DNA of 8,635 bases from Flavobacteriaceae bacterium (GCA_015489265.1 WFZY01000054.1:1-8635); one strand, 5' to 3'; positions 1 to 6,959 are shown, numbered from the stretch's first letter. Numbers and translations are program-made. The notes: generated by a model from the sequence alone, not told the origin.

Positions 1-67
1 CTAGTAGGTCTTTCCGGTTTCTAAAACCTGTTCCGTTGTGGATCGCCCGACCCTGACGGCATTTCTA
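1..67. other. Intergenic end of window with short inverted repeat
   Basis: No gene start is convincing here. The only ATG read leftwards after the DUF4266 stop codon meets a stop after about a dozen codons. CTAGTAG at 1-7 is the exact reverse complement of CTACTAG at 65-71, the latter overlapping the DUF4266 stop codon. The bases between are richer in G and C than most spacers in this window, and could be part of a dispersed intergenic repeat cut by the window edge. In related genomes the next gene downstream of DUF4266 is often a DUF3570 protein; if it exists here, it lies outside the window. Confidence 0.3.
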
Positions 68-280
68 CTAGTTACAACCGCAACCACCGCCTGTTTTACC
101 ACCGCTGGCACCAGAAGCCGCTTCGCGATAAACGTGAAAAGTTGAGACGAATTTGCCATCTTTGCGTTGGCTTAAAGTCATATCCGGATCATTCAAATTG
201 ATTTTCTGGTAGGGTTTTACTACCGTGCAAGAGCTGAATAAACCGGATGCTAAAATGCTAATTATCAATAGCTTTTTCAT
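68..280 (-). CDS. DUF4266 domain small lipoprotein, candidate ApbE substrate
   Basis: A 70-residue exported lipoprotein. Residues 1-17 form a lipoprotein signal peptide (MKK, hydrophobic run, then LFSSC) with the acylated cysteine at Cys18. The mature protein has the DUF4266 pattern: V-KPY early, a short middle (NDPDM), then HVYREA and a Gly-rich tail ending GGGCGCN with Cys67 and Cys69. Residues 53-59, EAASGAS, resemble the ApbE flavinylation consensus (Asp-x-x-x-Gly-Ala-Ser/Thr) with Glu in place of Asp, making Ser59 a candidate FMN acceptor. It is the last gene of the thioredoxin-apbE operon in this window and its start overlaps the end of apbE by 23 bases, so translation is probably coupled. 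Family membership is fairly secure. The flavin carrier role is inference, and the two C-terminal cysteines could instead bind a metal or be a thioredoxin target. Confidence 0.85.
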   Translation of the reverse strand: MKKLLIISILASGLFSSCTVVKPYQKINLNDPDMTLSQRKDGKFVSTFHVYREAASGASGGKTGGGCGCN

Positions 281-1292
281 GAATTTTGTTTTTGTTTTTT
301 TTAGTCAAATATTTTTTGATATGAATACCTTTTGAGGTATGAATTTTATCTCGGTCGTCAACAATCACACATTCTATTCCGGGCAGTTGGTTGATGCGGT
401 CAATGCCTACGTCGGTACCCATCACAAAAATTGAAGTTGCCAGAGCATCGGCTAGTTCGGCGCTGGGGGCAAAAACCGTCGCACTGATAATTCCCGATGA
501 GGGATAACCGGTGCGCGGGTCAATGATGTGAGTGTAGCGTTTGCCGTTAAAAATGACATATTTTTCATAATTACCCGAAGTTACGACCGCTTCGTCTGTT
601 AATGGAAAAGTAGCAAAAACCGTATTTTTATGTAGCGGATTGGTAATCCCGATTTGCCATTTTTGTCCGTTGGGTTGTGTCCCCCAAGTATTCATATCGC
701 CCGAGGCGTTGATAATACCGGCTTTAACGCCTTTGCTGATGAGCAATTTTTTGGCTTTATCGGCAGAGTAACCTTTGCCTATGGCGCCAAACCCGATTTT
801 CATCCCTTTTAATTTTAAAAAGACCGTTTGATTTTTCTGGTCAAGGATAATATTATGATAACCGACTTTGGCAACAGATTTTTTAATAGCTTCGGGGCTT
901 GGCATCTGTTTCATACTGCCGTCAAAGTGCCATATTTTGTCCATAGAGGCATAAGAAATATCAAAAGCGCCGTCGGTTATTTCGGATATTTTTTTGGCAC
1001 GTTTAATCAAGTCGAACAGTTCGCGACTGACTTTTACGGGTTTGATACCGGCATTTCTATTAATGGCTGATGTTTCGGAATCAGGATCCCAAGAAGAGAT
1101 GATTTTTTCTATCCGCCGGATTTCATTGACGGCTAAATCTATGTATTGATTGCCTTGTTTTTGATTGTCAGCCACTACCACAATTTCATAGCGGCTACCC
1201 ATCAGTTTCAACACCCGTTTATAGACTTTTTGAGCTTGTAGAGACTGACTAAAAAGGATAAATGCAAATAGATAACCAATTTTTTTCATCAT
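258..1292 (-). CDS. apbE: FAD:protein FMN transferase (ApbE family), exported
   Basis: ApbE transfers FMN from FAD to a Ser or Thr of a target protein outside the cytoplasm, using Mg2+. The 344 residues begin with a signal peptide (cleavage likely after Ala20 in SLQAQ). Family motifs follow in the expected order: LMGSRYEI (30-37), SWDPDSETSAINRNAG (67-82), TDGAFDIS (107-114), GAIGKGYSADKA (169-180), INASGD (194-199), VTSGNYEKY (237-245), HIIDPRTGYP (255-264) and ELADALATSIFVMG (279-292), whose Asp282 and Thr286 sit at the usual metal-binding positions. Length is normal and the protein looks intact. Its Lys-rich C-terminal tail overlaps the start of the DUF4266 gene, and its own ATGATG start overlaps the TGA stop of the thioredoxin gene, so the three are surely co-transcribed. 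The only likely substrate encoded in the window is the DUF4266 lipoprotein. Confidence 0.95.
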   Translation of the reverse strand: MMKKIGYLFAFILFSQSLQAQKVYKRVLKLMGSRYEIVVVADNQKQGNQYIDLAVNEIRRIEKIISSWDPDSETSAINRNAGIKPVKVSRELFDLIKRAKKISEITDGAFDISYASMDKIWHFDGSMKQMPSPEAIKKSVAKVGYHNIILDQKNQTVFLKLKGMKIGFGAIGKGYSADKAKKLLISKGVKAGIINASGDMNTWGTQPNGQKWQIGITNPLHKNTVFATFPLTDEAVVTSGNYEKYVIFNGKRYTHIIDPRTGYPSSGIISATVFAPSAELADALATSIFVMGTDVGIDRINQLPGIECVIVDDRDKIHTSKGIHIKKYLTKKNKNKIHEKAIDN

Positions 1293-1732
1293 TGTTGATG
1301 GCTTTTTTCTTTAATCCAATTGATATAAAATTGTGGCGATTTATGTCTTAAATAGCCGGTGCGTCCCAGCACATTGCCTTGGGCATCTAAAATGATAACC
1401 GTAGGAAATACACCTTCCGGATTGTATTGGGCGGCTAAGGCATCATTGTGTTTTTGTTGGGCTTCCGGCAAGCGGTTTTTTTTGCGTCTTGGAAAATCGG
1501 CTTTAAGCAAAACGAGATGGTCTTTGGCATAAGCTTTAAAATCTTCACTGCTTAAAATATAGCGTTCCAATTTTTTGCAAGGCGCGCACCAGTCTGAACC
1601 TTCAAAAACCAAGAAAATAGGTTTGTGTTCGGTTTGGGCTATTTTTTTGGCTTGATCAATATCAGTAAACCAAGTTTGAGCCGACATAGCGCCGGTTATA
1701 GAGAAAGCGATTATTAGAATTAAATTTTTCAT
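1289..1732 (-). CDS. Exported thioredoxin-like protein (thioredoxin_7 type)
   Basis: A 147-residue periplasmic thioredoxin-fold protein. Residues 1-18 are a signal peptide (hydrophobic ILIIAFSITGAMSA, cleavage before Gln19). The active site is DWCAPCKKLE with Cys49 and Cys52 in a CxxC pair, preceded by the IFLVFEGSDW strand typical of thioredoxin_7/DUF255-like proteins. The cis-proline loop is VFPTVII with Pro110, followed by GNVLGRTGYL. The intact CxxC predicts thiol reduction or disulfide exchange. Being first in an overlapping operon with apbE and a lipoprotein carrying two C-terminal cysteines (CGCN), it may keep those cysteines reduced or help load a cofactor; that is inference. Its stop codon overlaps the apbE start. 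No consensus TAnnTTTG promoter was found just upstream. Confidence 0.9.
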   Translation of the reverse strand: MKNLILIIAFSITGAMSAQTWFTDIDQAKKIAQTEHKPIFLVFEGSDWCAPCKKLERYILSSEDFKAYAKDHLVLLKADFPRRKKNRLPEAQQKHNDALAAQYNPEGVFPTVIILDAQGNVLGRTGYLRHKSPQFYINWIKEKSHQQ

Positions 1733-1803
1733 GATATTTGTTTTTGTTGAAATGATTAATTTATATGAAATGTTTAGCTTAATGTTGTTTTGAAAGCGAT
1801 TAC

Positions 1804-1836
1804 ATTTATAATAATTTCACCCTACGGGGTTTAATA
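1804..1836. repeat. REP-like palindromic intergenic element
   Basis: The core ACCCTACGGGGT pairs ACCC with GGGT around TACG and sits in the context TTTATAATAATTTC-core-TTAATAA. The same layout (ATAAATATTTCA next to CCCTACGGG) is, from memory, a dispersed intergenic repeat in Bacteroidota genomes. It is too short and single-copy in this window to prove. The 27-codon open frame at 1817-1900 ends inside it and is probably an accident of the repeat. Confidence 0.35.
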
Positions 1837-1972
1837 AAATGATAAGCTCGCCGGCTGACATTATCGTATAAGATTTTTTCGGTTGCTTACTTAAATCCAT
1901 ATTTATTTGTTACCATTTATTACTTTAACGTTAATAGTGTACTTTTTGTTTCAAGCGTCCCGTATTAGTTTC

Positions 1973-2006
1973 AAAAGTCAAGTCCGGGGCATAATACCCC
2001 AAACCT
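1973..2006 (-). terminator. Possible terminator of the TSP3-repeat lipoprotein gene
   Basis: On the minus strand a 10-bp stem forms (AGGTTTGGGG with CCCCGGACTT, four G-C pairs plus G-U and A-U pairs) around a 7-base loop TATTATG. It is followed after three bases by only four T residues. It lies 40-70 bases past the stop codon of the lipoprotein gene, a good position. The short T tract keeps confidence moderate. Confidence 0.45.
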
Positions 2007-2046
2007 GACATTTATGAACACTAAACAACACACTTTTAGTTAGGTA

Positions 2047-2895
2047 TTAATTGCCACCGTCATTATCATTATCATTGCCGCCATTATCGTCATTACCACC
2101 GCCATTATTATCGTTTCCACCATTATTATCATCATTGCCACCATTGTCATCAACATTGCCGTCACCATTGGCATCATTGTCTTGTCCGTCGCTTACGCCA
2201 TCATTATCTGAGTCGGTATCTAGGTAATTGGGGGTGCCGTCGTTGTCGGAATCGGTATTGGATACATCATTTGATGAGCCGTAAGTTTCATCGGCAGTAG
2301 GCACGCCGTCGCCATCATCATCGGTATCGTTGACATTGGCTACGCCATCGTTATCGGAATCGTCATTGGTTACATCACCGTCATGATTGACATCTTCTTG
2401 ATTGTCGGCAACTGAGTCGTTGTCATCGTCGGTATCGGCATAGTTGGGGACACCATCACCATCGCTATCATGGCTATCAATTGTTGTTCGTAAATCGGCT
2501 TCACTGTTGATAGAAGATGAGCTGCGTGAAGCGGTTTGATCATCAATATTGAAGGGGTAATTAATGGCTTTGATATACGAGGTTTCTGTAATGCCGTTTA
2601 CGATATCAAGCAATTGAGATGAACTGTTGACGGTTACCGTTACGTCATTGTTGTAAGTCAAAGTTATGGGATACATAAAGGTAAATCCGAAATTTTGAAC
2701 CAGATTGCGATCTAAACTTTGCGCATCGGGTTGGCTGATTTGGCTCATAGTTGTGTGCATATTGTCCATCACTTTTTTGGCGGTTACATCTAAGGCGGTG
2801 TCTTGTTTGTTACTGCCATCATCTTTTTTGGTGCAAGCTGTTAAACTGAAAATGGCGATAAGAATCAGGGTTGATAGTTTACTTAAATTTTTCAT
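2047..2895 (-). CDS. Surface-type lipoprotein with thrombospondin type-3-like Ca2+ repeats
   Basis: A 282-residue lipoprotein. The signal peptide ends SLTAC with the acylated cysteine at Cys21. The next residues TKKDDGS place acidic residues just after the cysteine, as in the Bacteroidota lipoprotein export signal that sends lipoproteins to the cell surface. Residues about 65-120 form a small domain (YPITLTYNNDVTVTVNSSSQ) like one I associate with flavobacterial lipoproteins but cannot name. Residues about 142-248 carry repeated DSDGDGVPNYADTDDDND-type motifs, the pattern of thrombospondin type-3 calcium-binding repeats. The last 35 residues are almost purely Asn, Asp and Gly. No type IX secretion C-terminal domain is seen. 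It is divergent from the sigma/anti-sigma/receptor operon, suggesting shared regulation. Specific function unknown; calcium-stabilised surface adhesin or ligand-binding partner are guesses. Confidence 0.85.
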   Translation of the reverse strand: MKNLSKLSTLILIAIFSLTACTKKDDGSNKQDTALDVTAKKVMDNMHTTMSQISQPDAQSLDRNLVQNFGFTFMYPITLTYNNDVTVTVNSSSQLLDIVNGITETSYIKAINYPFNIDDQTASRSSSSINSEADLRTTIDSHDSDGDGVPNYADTDDDNDSVADNQEDVNHDGDVTNDDSDNDGVANVNDTDDDGDGVPTADETYGSSNDVSNTDSDNDGTPNYLDTDSDNDGVSDGQDNDANGDGNVDDNGGNDDNNGGNDNNGGGNDDNGGNDNDNDGGN

Positions 2896-3114
2896 AATGT
2901 ATAATTTTAGGGTTAATATCTTTTTTTAAAATTTGTTTTTTGAAGCACTTCACCAATAAGACGAATAACCATGTTAAAAACCCTACCTTGTTTTGATAAT
3001 TTTTTTTGGTTTGTTTTAATACCCCTTTATTTATTAAGGTTTAGCGTAAAAATGTTTTTTTTTGGTTTTTAGAATAAATGTGTAGATTTGCGTATTGTGT
3101 AACAAGAGTTTCGT
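2896..3114. other. 219-bp divergent intergenic region
   Basis: This spacer separates the minus-strand lipoprotein gene from the plus-strand sigma gene and must hold both promoters. It contains the consensus promoter for the sigma gene (3061-3090), a 12-bp palindrome TGAAG-CA-CTTCA at 2941-2952 that could be an operator, and AAAACCCTACC at 2977-2987, whose reverse complement recurs just after the sigma gene. No TAnnTTTG is seen pointing toward the lipoprotein gene, so that gene may use another sigma factor. Confidence 0.6.
3061..3090 (+). promoter_or_regulatory. Bacteroidota-type promoter of the sigma factor gene
   Basis: TTTG at 3061-3064 and TAGATTTG at 3083-3090 are separated by 18 bases and match the primary-sigma consensus of Bacteroidota (TTTG at -33, TAnnTTTG at -7). 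The predicted start of transcription would leave a leader of about 18-20 bases before the ATG at 3115. Confidence 0.7.
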
Positions 3115-3630
3115 ATGCTGAAAAAGTTAAAAGATATTTGCAATCCGGAAGTTTTTGATGAAATATTCAAAACTTATGCCCGTGATTTAAAGCAATTTTT
3201 GTATTTTAAATTTAAAGATCGCACTAAAACGGATGATGTTTTGCAAGATACTTTTGTAAAACTGTGGACTAATTGCAATAAAGTTGCATACAATAAAGTC
3301 AAGAGTTATTTGTTTACCGTTGCCAATCATCTGTTTTTGGATATTAAGCGGCACGAGAAAACGGTTCAAAATCATGAAAATAATTTTGTGAATTACAATC
3401 AAACCGAATCACCCGAATTTTTGTTGATTGAGAAAGAGTATTTCGAAAAATTTCAAAATTTATTGAACCGTTTACCGGAAAGACAAAGAGAAATCTTTGT
3501 GTTGAATCGCATTGAAAAGAAAAAATATAAAGAAATAGCCGAAATGCTCGATATTTCCGTCAAAACAGTAGAGAAACACATGCACAACGCCTTAATTTTT
3601 ATGAAAGAACAGTTGGGACGAAAAATTTAG
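3115..3630 (+). CDS. ECF-family RNA polymerase sigma factor (FecI-like)
   Basis: A 171-residue extracytoplasmic-function sigma factor with regions 2 and 4 only. Region 2 covers about residues 13-80, with DDVLQDTFVKLWTN (40-53) as the core-binding segment and FTVANHLFLDIKRH (67-80) as the -10 recognition part. Region 4 covers about 108-165: LPERQREIFVLNRIE (120-134), then the helix-turn-helix KYKEIAEMLDISVKTVEKHM. Length is normal and the frame intact. It is followed 33 bases later by a FecR-type anti-sigma gene and then a TonB-dependent receptor, the classic cell-surface signalling order, so it should be held inactive by the FecR protein and released on ligand binding. It probably drives the downstream genes and perhaps the divergent lipoprotein; the targets are inferred. 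Its own promoter looks like a housekeeping one. Confidence 0.95.
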   Translation: MLKKLKDICNPEVFDEIFKTYARDLKQFLYFKFKDRTKTDDVLQDTFVKLWTNCNKVAYNKVKSYLFTVANHLFLDIKRHEKTVQNHENNFVNYNQTESPEFLLIEKEYFEKFQNLLNRLPERQREIFVLNRIEKKKYKEIAEMLDISVKTVEKHMHNALIFMKEQLGRKI

Positions 3631-3641
3631 GGTAGGGTTTT
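3631..3641 (+). repeat. GGTAGGGTTTT motif, inverted copy of one at 2977-2987
   Basis: This 11-mer directly follows the sigma-gene stop codon, upstream of fecR. Its perfect reverse complement lies at 2977-2987. Relative to the gene each copy precedes (the FecR gene here, the lipoprotein gene for the other), both read in the same direction. A third copy at 208-218 is inside the DUF4266 coding region, where it simply encodes KPYQ on the other strand, so coincidence is possible. Confidence 0.3.
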
Positions 3642-3663
3642 AAAAAAAATATACGTTATATTA

Positions 3664-4593
3664 ATGTATAAAGAAAATGCCATGACACAAAAATACCATA
3701 ATACATATTATTTAGCCGATTGGTTAGCCGGAAAAATATCTGATGATGAACTGAAACAATTGGTTTCTGATGATGATTTTCAATCCTATTTGAAAATACG
3801 GGAAGCATCGGATTTAATGGGCTATTTTGAAAATACAGATTTGTCGGTTCCGGAAAATATACGGCAAACTTATCCGAAAAAACAAACGACTACGCGTCAT
3901 CTATCCCGTCAGCGACTTTGGGTGGGCATAGCGGCATCGTTATTATTGTTATTCGGGCTTTACAGAGCTTTAACATTCAATGCCGATGTGTTGATAAAAA
4001 CCGGTGTCGGTGAAACCAAACAAGTGGCATTGCTCGATGGTTCGGAAGTGATTTTGAATGCCAATTCGGTTTTTTCTTATTCAAAAAGTAAATGGAATGA
4101 TAAACGCGAGGTTTATTTGAAAGGTGAAGCTTTTTTTAAGGTAAAGAAAGGCAGCGATTTTGTGGTAAAAACCAATCAAGGGCAAGTGAAAGTTTTAGGC
4201 ACGCAGTTTGATGTCAAGGATTTGTCCGGTTTGTTTCAAGTGGTATGCTATACCGGAAAAGTTTGGGTAAAATCATCAAATATTGATGCCGTTTTAACCC
4301 CCGGAAAAGCAGTGGCACAATATGATGATTTGGTGCAACATTGGGAATTGCAAAATCTAAAACCCGATTGGCTGTCCGGTGAAAGTAGTTATCAAAATAC
4401 GGCTTTGAAATATGTCTTAAATGACTTTGAAAATCAATATAACATCCATTTTGATGCAACCGGAATAGATGAAAATGTGAAATTTACCGGTAGTTTTCCG
4501 CATGACAATTTACAAAAAGCTTTGGCGGCTGTTTTCAAAACTTTGGGCATAAAATATCGCATAAAAAATCATCAAGTTATTTTGTCTAAATAA
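3664..4593 (+). CDS. FecR-family anti-sigma factor
   Basis: A 309-residue inner-membrane anti-sigma regulator. The cytoplasmic N-terminus (YYLADWLAGKISDDELKQL, residues 15-33) is the usual sigma-binding region of Bacteroidota FecR proteins. One membrane span lies at about 85-101 (LWVGIAASLLLLFGLYR). The periplasmic FecR domain covers about 110-205, with the typical TGVGETKQVALLDGSEVILNANS start, VYLKGEAFFKV (150-160) and VKVLGTQFDV (175-184). A DUF4974-like domain covers about 240-307 (YVLNDFENQYNIHF...FTGSFPHDNLQKAL), which resembles the STN fold. A second ATG at codon 7 (3682) is an alternative start; neither has a clear Shine-Dalgarno sequence. The next gene starts 3 bases after its stop codon. 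It should relay the receptor signal to the sigma factor. Confidence 0.95.
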   Translation: MYKENAMTQKYHNTYYLADWLAGKISDDELKQLVSDDDFQSYLKIREASDLMGYFENTDLSVPENIRQTYPKKQTTTRHLSRQRLWVGIAASLLLLFGLYRALTFNADVLIKTGVGETKQVALLDGSEVILNANSVFSYSKSKWNDKREVYLKGEAFFKVKKGSDFVVKTNQGQVKVLGTQFDVKDLSGLFQVVCYTGKVWVKSSNIDAVLTPGKAVAQYDDLVQHWELQNLKPDWLSGESSYQNTALKYVLNDFENQYNIHFDATGIDENVKFTGSFPHDNLQKALAAVFKTLGIKYRIKNHQVILSK

Positions 4594-4596
4594 AAT

Positions 4597-6876
4597 ATGA
4601 AGTATTTCCGGTTATTGATGGTAATTTTATGGGGACAAACTTTGTTGGCACAAACGAGCCGGCATTTGCCGCTACATCTTGATTACAAACAAAAACAAGC
4701 CACTTGGGTTTTACACCAATTGGAACAACAATTTCAGGTCAAATTTTCCTACCCGACCGATTTATTAAAGGACAAAAGTGTAAGCTTACAAGGCGATTAT
4801 GATTCGTTAGATGCCGTTTTGTTGGACTTGTCTTTAATGTTAAATATTGAATTTCAAAAGATTGATAAGCGATATATTTATGTGGTTCCAAGCAAATCAA
4901 ATTTGCTCAAAGAAGTATTGGTAACGGGTTATTTGGGAAACGGTATTACCAAATCGGATAAGGGCTCGTTTGAGATAAATTCGAAAAAATGGCAATTGTT
5001 GCCCGGTCTGACAGAACCGGATATTCTGGAAGGGATTCAGATTTTGCCCGGTGTGGTTAGTTTGGACGAAACGGCTACGCAATTTTCGGTTAGAGGCGGC
5101 ACTGCGGATCAAAACAGGATTCTTTGGGACGGCATTAATATCTATCATGGCGGACATTTGTTCGGTTTGGTTTCGGTGTTTAATCCGAATATACCGCATC
5201 GCATCACCTTTATTGACAAAGGCACACCGGTTGTTTACGGGGAACGCGTGTCAAGTGTTATCGACATTAAAACTTCCGGTAAAATTGCGGATAAACCACA
5301 AATGGAAGTAGGGCTGAACGGTATTTCAGCTGACGGGCTTATAAAATTTCCGATAATTAAAGATAAGTTGGATTTTCAAGCTTCGTTTAGACGGTCTTAC
5401 GAAGATATTTTTGAGACGAAAACATTTAGATTATACGAGGATAAAGCATTTCAAAATACAAAGGTGCGGAACGAATTTTTTATGTTCAGAGATTATAATT
5501 TTAAAATCAATTATAAACTCAACAAGCGCAATAATTTGCATCTGAGTATGATTCATATCGATAATGATTTGACCCATACTTATCGTCAAGAAAACACCAC
5601 TTTAAATGATTTTTTAGATACTGAGAATCAAGGTTTTAGTGTGGATTTAAAAACCGGTTTCAAGCAAGCTTTTTGGCATAATTCGGTTAGTTTTTCCGGT
5701 TATCGTTTGGATTATGTGTCCAAAACGACCCCCGATGCAGGAAACACGTCTGTTTTTACTAAAAATAACCGGATTAAAGATGTCAATTTTTTAACAGATT
5801 TTAAGTGGAAAACCAGCCGGAATCAATCTTGGACTTTTGGTTATCAACTGGCTTTCAAATCGGTTAATTTTTTGTTTAAAGAACGCCATAACAGTGAGGT
5901 GTTTAATCTGGATAATGATGACAGAACGCTATATACCAACGGCTTGTTTACGGCTTTTCATCGCAAAAATTATCATCATTGGGATATTTATGCCGGATTG
6001 CGGGCAAACTATTATTTGCCGGTGCAGCGATTTAAGTTGGAACCGCGCCTGATTATCAATAGAAAACTCAACAAGCATTGGACTTTGCAATTTACAGGTG
6101 AAATCAAGCATCAAGTCATTTCGCAAATTAATGAAAGTGTTTTAACCGATTTGGGTTTGGAACGAAAGATTTGGCGATTGGTTGATTTCGATAAATTTCC
6201 GGTTATTTCCGGTAATCAATTGACAATCGGTGCTGTTTTTCAAAAGCGCAATTGGTTAATCGATATGAATATTTATCACAAACAAACCGATGGTATTTCG
6301 ACCCTGTCTTTGGGTTTTCTCAATCCTGTTGACAATAGTTTTCATACGGGTATTCGCCAAGCATATGGGGCGGATATATTCGTTAGAAAAAAAATCAATT
6401 CATCTCTAAAAACTTGGTTGAGTTACAGTTATATGGATGTCAGCGAACGATATGACGGGTTGAATGGCGGTCATCCTTTTCCGGCGCATACCGGTGCCGG
6501 ACACATTTTATCGATTGCAGCAAGTTATTTTTATAAAAATTTTGAATGGGCGGCAGCTTGGAAAATTCATTCCGGAAAAGCTTATACCGAATTGGAAACG
6601 GAAAATTATTCCGGGCAAACTTTTACTTATTTTGAGTCAATTAATTCCGATCGCCTACCGGTTTATCATCGTTTGGATATTTCGGCTGTTTATAAATTTA
6701 AACCATCCAAACACCTTAAAGGAAAAATCGGCTTGTCTGTGAAAAATGTGTATAACCGCAAGAGTTTAATCCATATTGAATATTTAGGCAATAACCAACC
6801 CAATGATCAAGTGCGGGTAAGAAAATATTATGCCATTGGATTGATACCGAACTTTGTTTTTCGTTTAAAATGGTAG
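4597..6876 (+). CDS. TonB-dependent outer-membrane receptor with STN signalling domain (FecA-like)
   Basis: A 759-residue outer-membrane transporter. A signal peptide (1-18, LLAQ) precedes an STN domain at about 24-97 (LHLDYKQKQATWVLHQLEQQF...YIYVVPS), the part that contacts FecR. A TonB-box-like EVLVTGY (106-112) leads into the plug domain, about 104-228, with ILPGV (149-153), FSVRGGTADQNRILWDGI and HLFGLVSVFNP, then GTPVVYGERVSSVIDI. The rest is a beta-barrel of alternating aromatic strands ending VFRLKW, with the usual terminal aromatic residue. There is no carboxypeptidase-regulatory-like domain before the plug and no SusD gene follows, so this is not a standard SusC/SusD polysaccharide system. 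The short size fits FecA-type receptors. It forms an operon with the sigma and FecR genes. The ligand cannot be read from sequence: siderophore, haem, metal or peptide are all possible. Confidence 0.93.
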   Translation: MKYFRLLMVILWGQTLLAQTSRHLPLHLDYKQKQATWVLHQLEQQFQVKFSYPTDLLKDKSVSLQGDYDSLDAVLLDLSLMLNIEFQKIDKRYIYVVPSKSNLLKEVLVTGYLGNGITKSDKGSFEINSKKWQLLPGLTEPDILEGIQILPGVVSLDETATQFSVRGGTADQNRILWDGINIYHGGHLFGLVSVFNPNIPHRITFIDKGTPVVYGERVSSVIDIKTSGKIADKPQMEVGLNGISADGLIKFPIIKDKLDFQASFRRSYEDIFETKTFRLYEDKAFQNTKVRNEFFMFRDYNFKINYKLNKRNNLHLSMIHIDNDLTHTYRQENTTLNDFLDTENQGFSVDLKTGFKQAFWHNSVSFSGYRLDYVSKTTPDAGNTSVFTKNNRIKDVNFLTDFKWKTSRNQSWTFGYQLAFKSVNFLFKERHNSEVFNLDNDDRTLYTNGLFTAFHRKNYHHWDIYAGLRANYYLPVQRFKLEPRLIINRKLNKHWTLQFTGEIKHQVISQINESVLTDLGLERKIWRLVDFDKFPVISGNQLTIGAVFQKRNWLIDMNIYHKQTDGISTLSLGFLNPVDNSFHTGIRQAYGADIFVRKKINSSLKTWLSYSYMDVSERYDGLNGGHPFPAHTGAGHILSIAASYFYKNFEWAAAWKIHSGKAYTELETENYSGQTFTYFESINSDRLPVYHRLDISAVYKFKPSKHLKGKIGLSVKNVYNRKSLIHIEYLGNNQPNDQVRVRKYYAIGLIPNFVFRLKW

Positions 6877-6912
6877 AATTTTTTGTCTTATTGTCGGCGT
6901 GTTTTGGGTAAT

Positions 6913-6951
6913 AAAAAAGCTAAACAACATATTTTCAGTTATTTAGCTTTT
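6913..6951 (-). terminator. Terminator between receptor gene and tRNA-Leu, likely bidirectional
   Basis: AAAAGCTAAA at 6915-6924 pairs perfectly with TTTAGCTTTT at 6942-6951 across a 17-base loop. Read on the minus strand the stem ends in six T residues (6918-6913), fitting termination of tRNA-Leu. On the plus strand it ends in four, so it may also stop the converging receptor operon, whose stop codon is about 40 bases away. Confidence 0.65.
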
Positions 6952-6959
6952 ATGGGTTG

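Larger units (their letters stand above)
1733..2046. other. 314-bp intergenic spacer between tandem minus-strand genes
   Basis: No convincing gene. Reading the minus strand from 2046, it holds a terminator-like hairpin (1973-2006), a pair of GTTTCAA direct repeats 20 bases apart (1948-1954 and 1968-1974), a 27-codon open frame at 1817-1900 with no visible ribosome site, and a REP-like palindrome around 1804-1836. The promoter of the thioredoxin-apbE operon must lie here unless it reads through from upstream, but I see no TTTG/TAnnTTTG pair. Confidence 0.6.

Noticed and set aside
1817..1900. 27-residue open frame (MDLSKQPKKSYTIMSAGEL...) on the minus strand
   Set aside because: No ribosome site, no promoter, no recognised family, and its end lies in a REP-like palindrome. 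Most likely chance.
1948..1974. GTTTCAA direct repeats 20 bases apart as a regulator binding site
   Set aside because: Seven-base repeats in AT-rich DNA are common, and no regulator or promoter can be tied to them.
2705..2929. Plus-strand open frame antisense to the lipoprotein gene
   Set aside because: It overlaps the signal peptide and N-terminal coding region of a well-supported lipoprotein and matches no known protein type.
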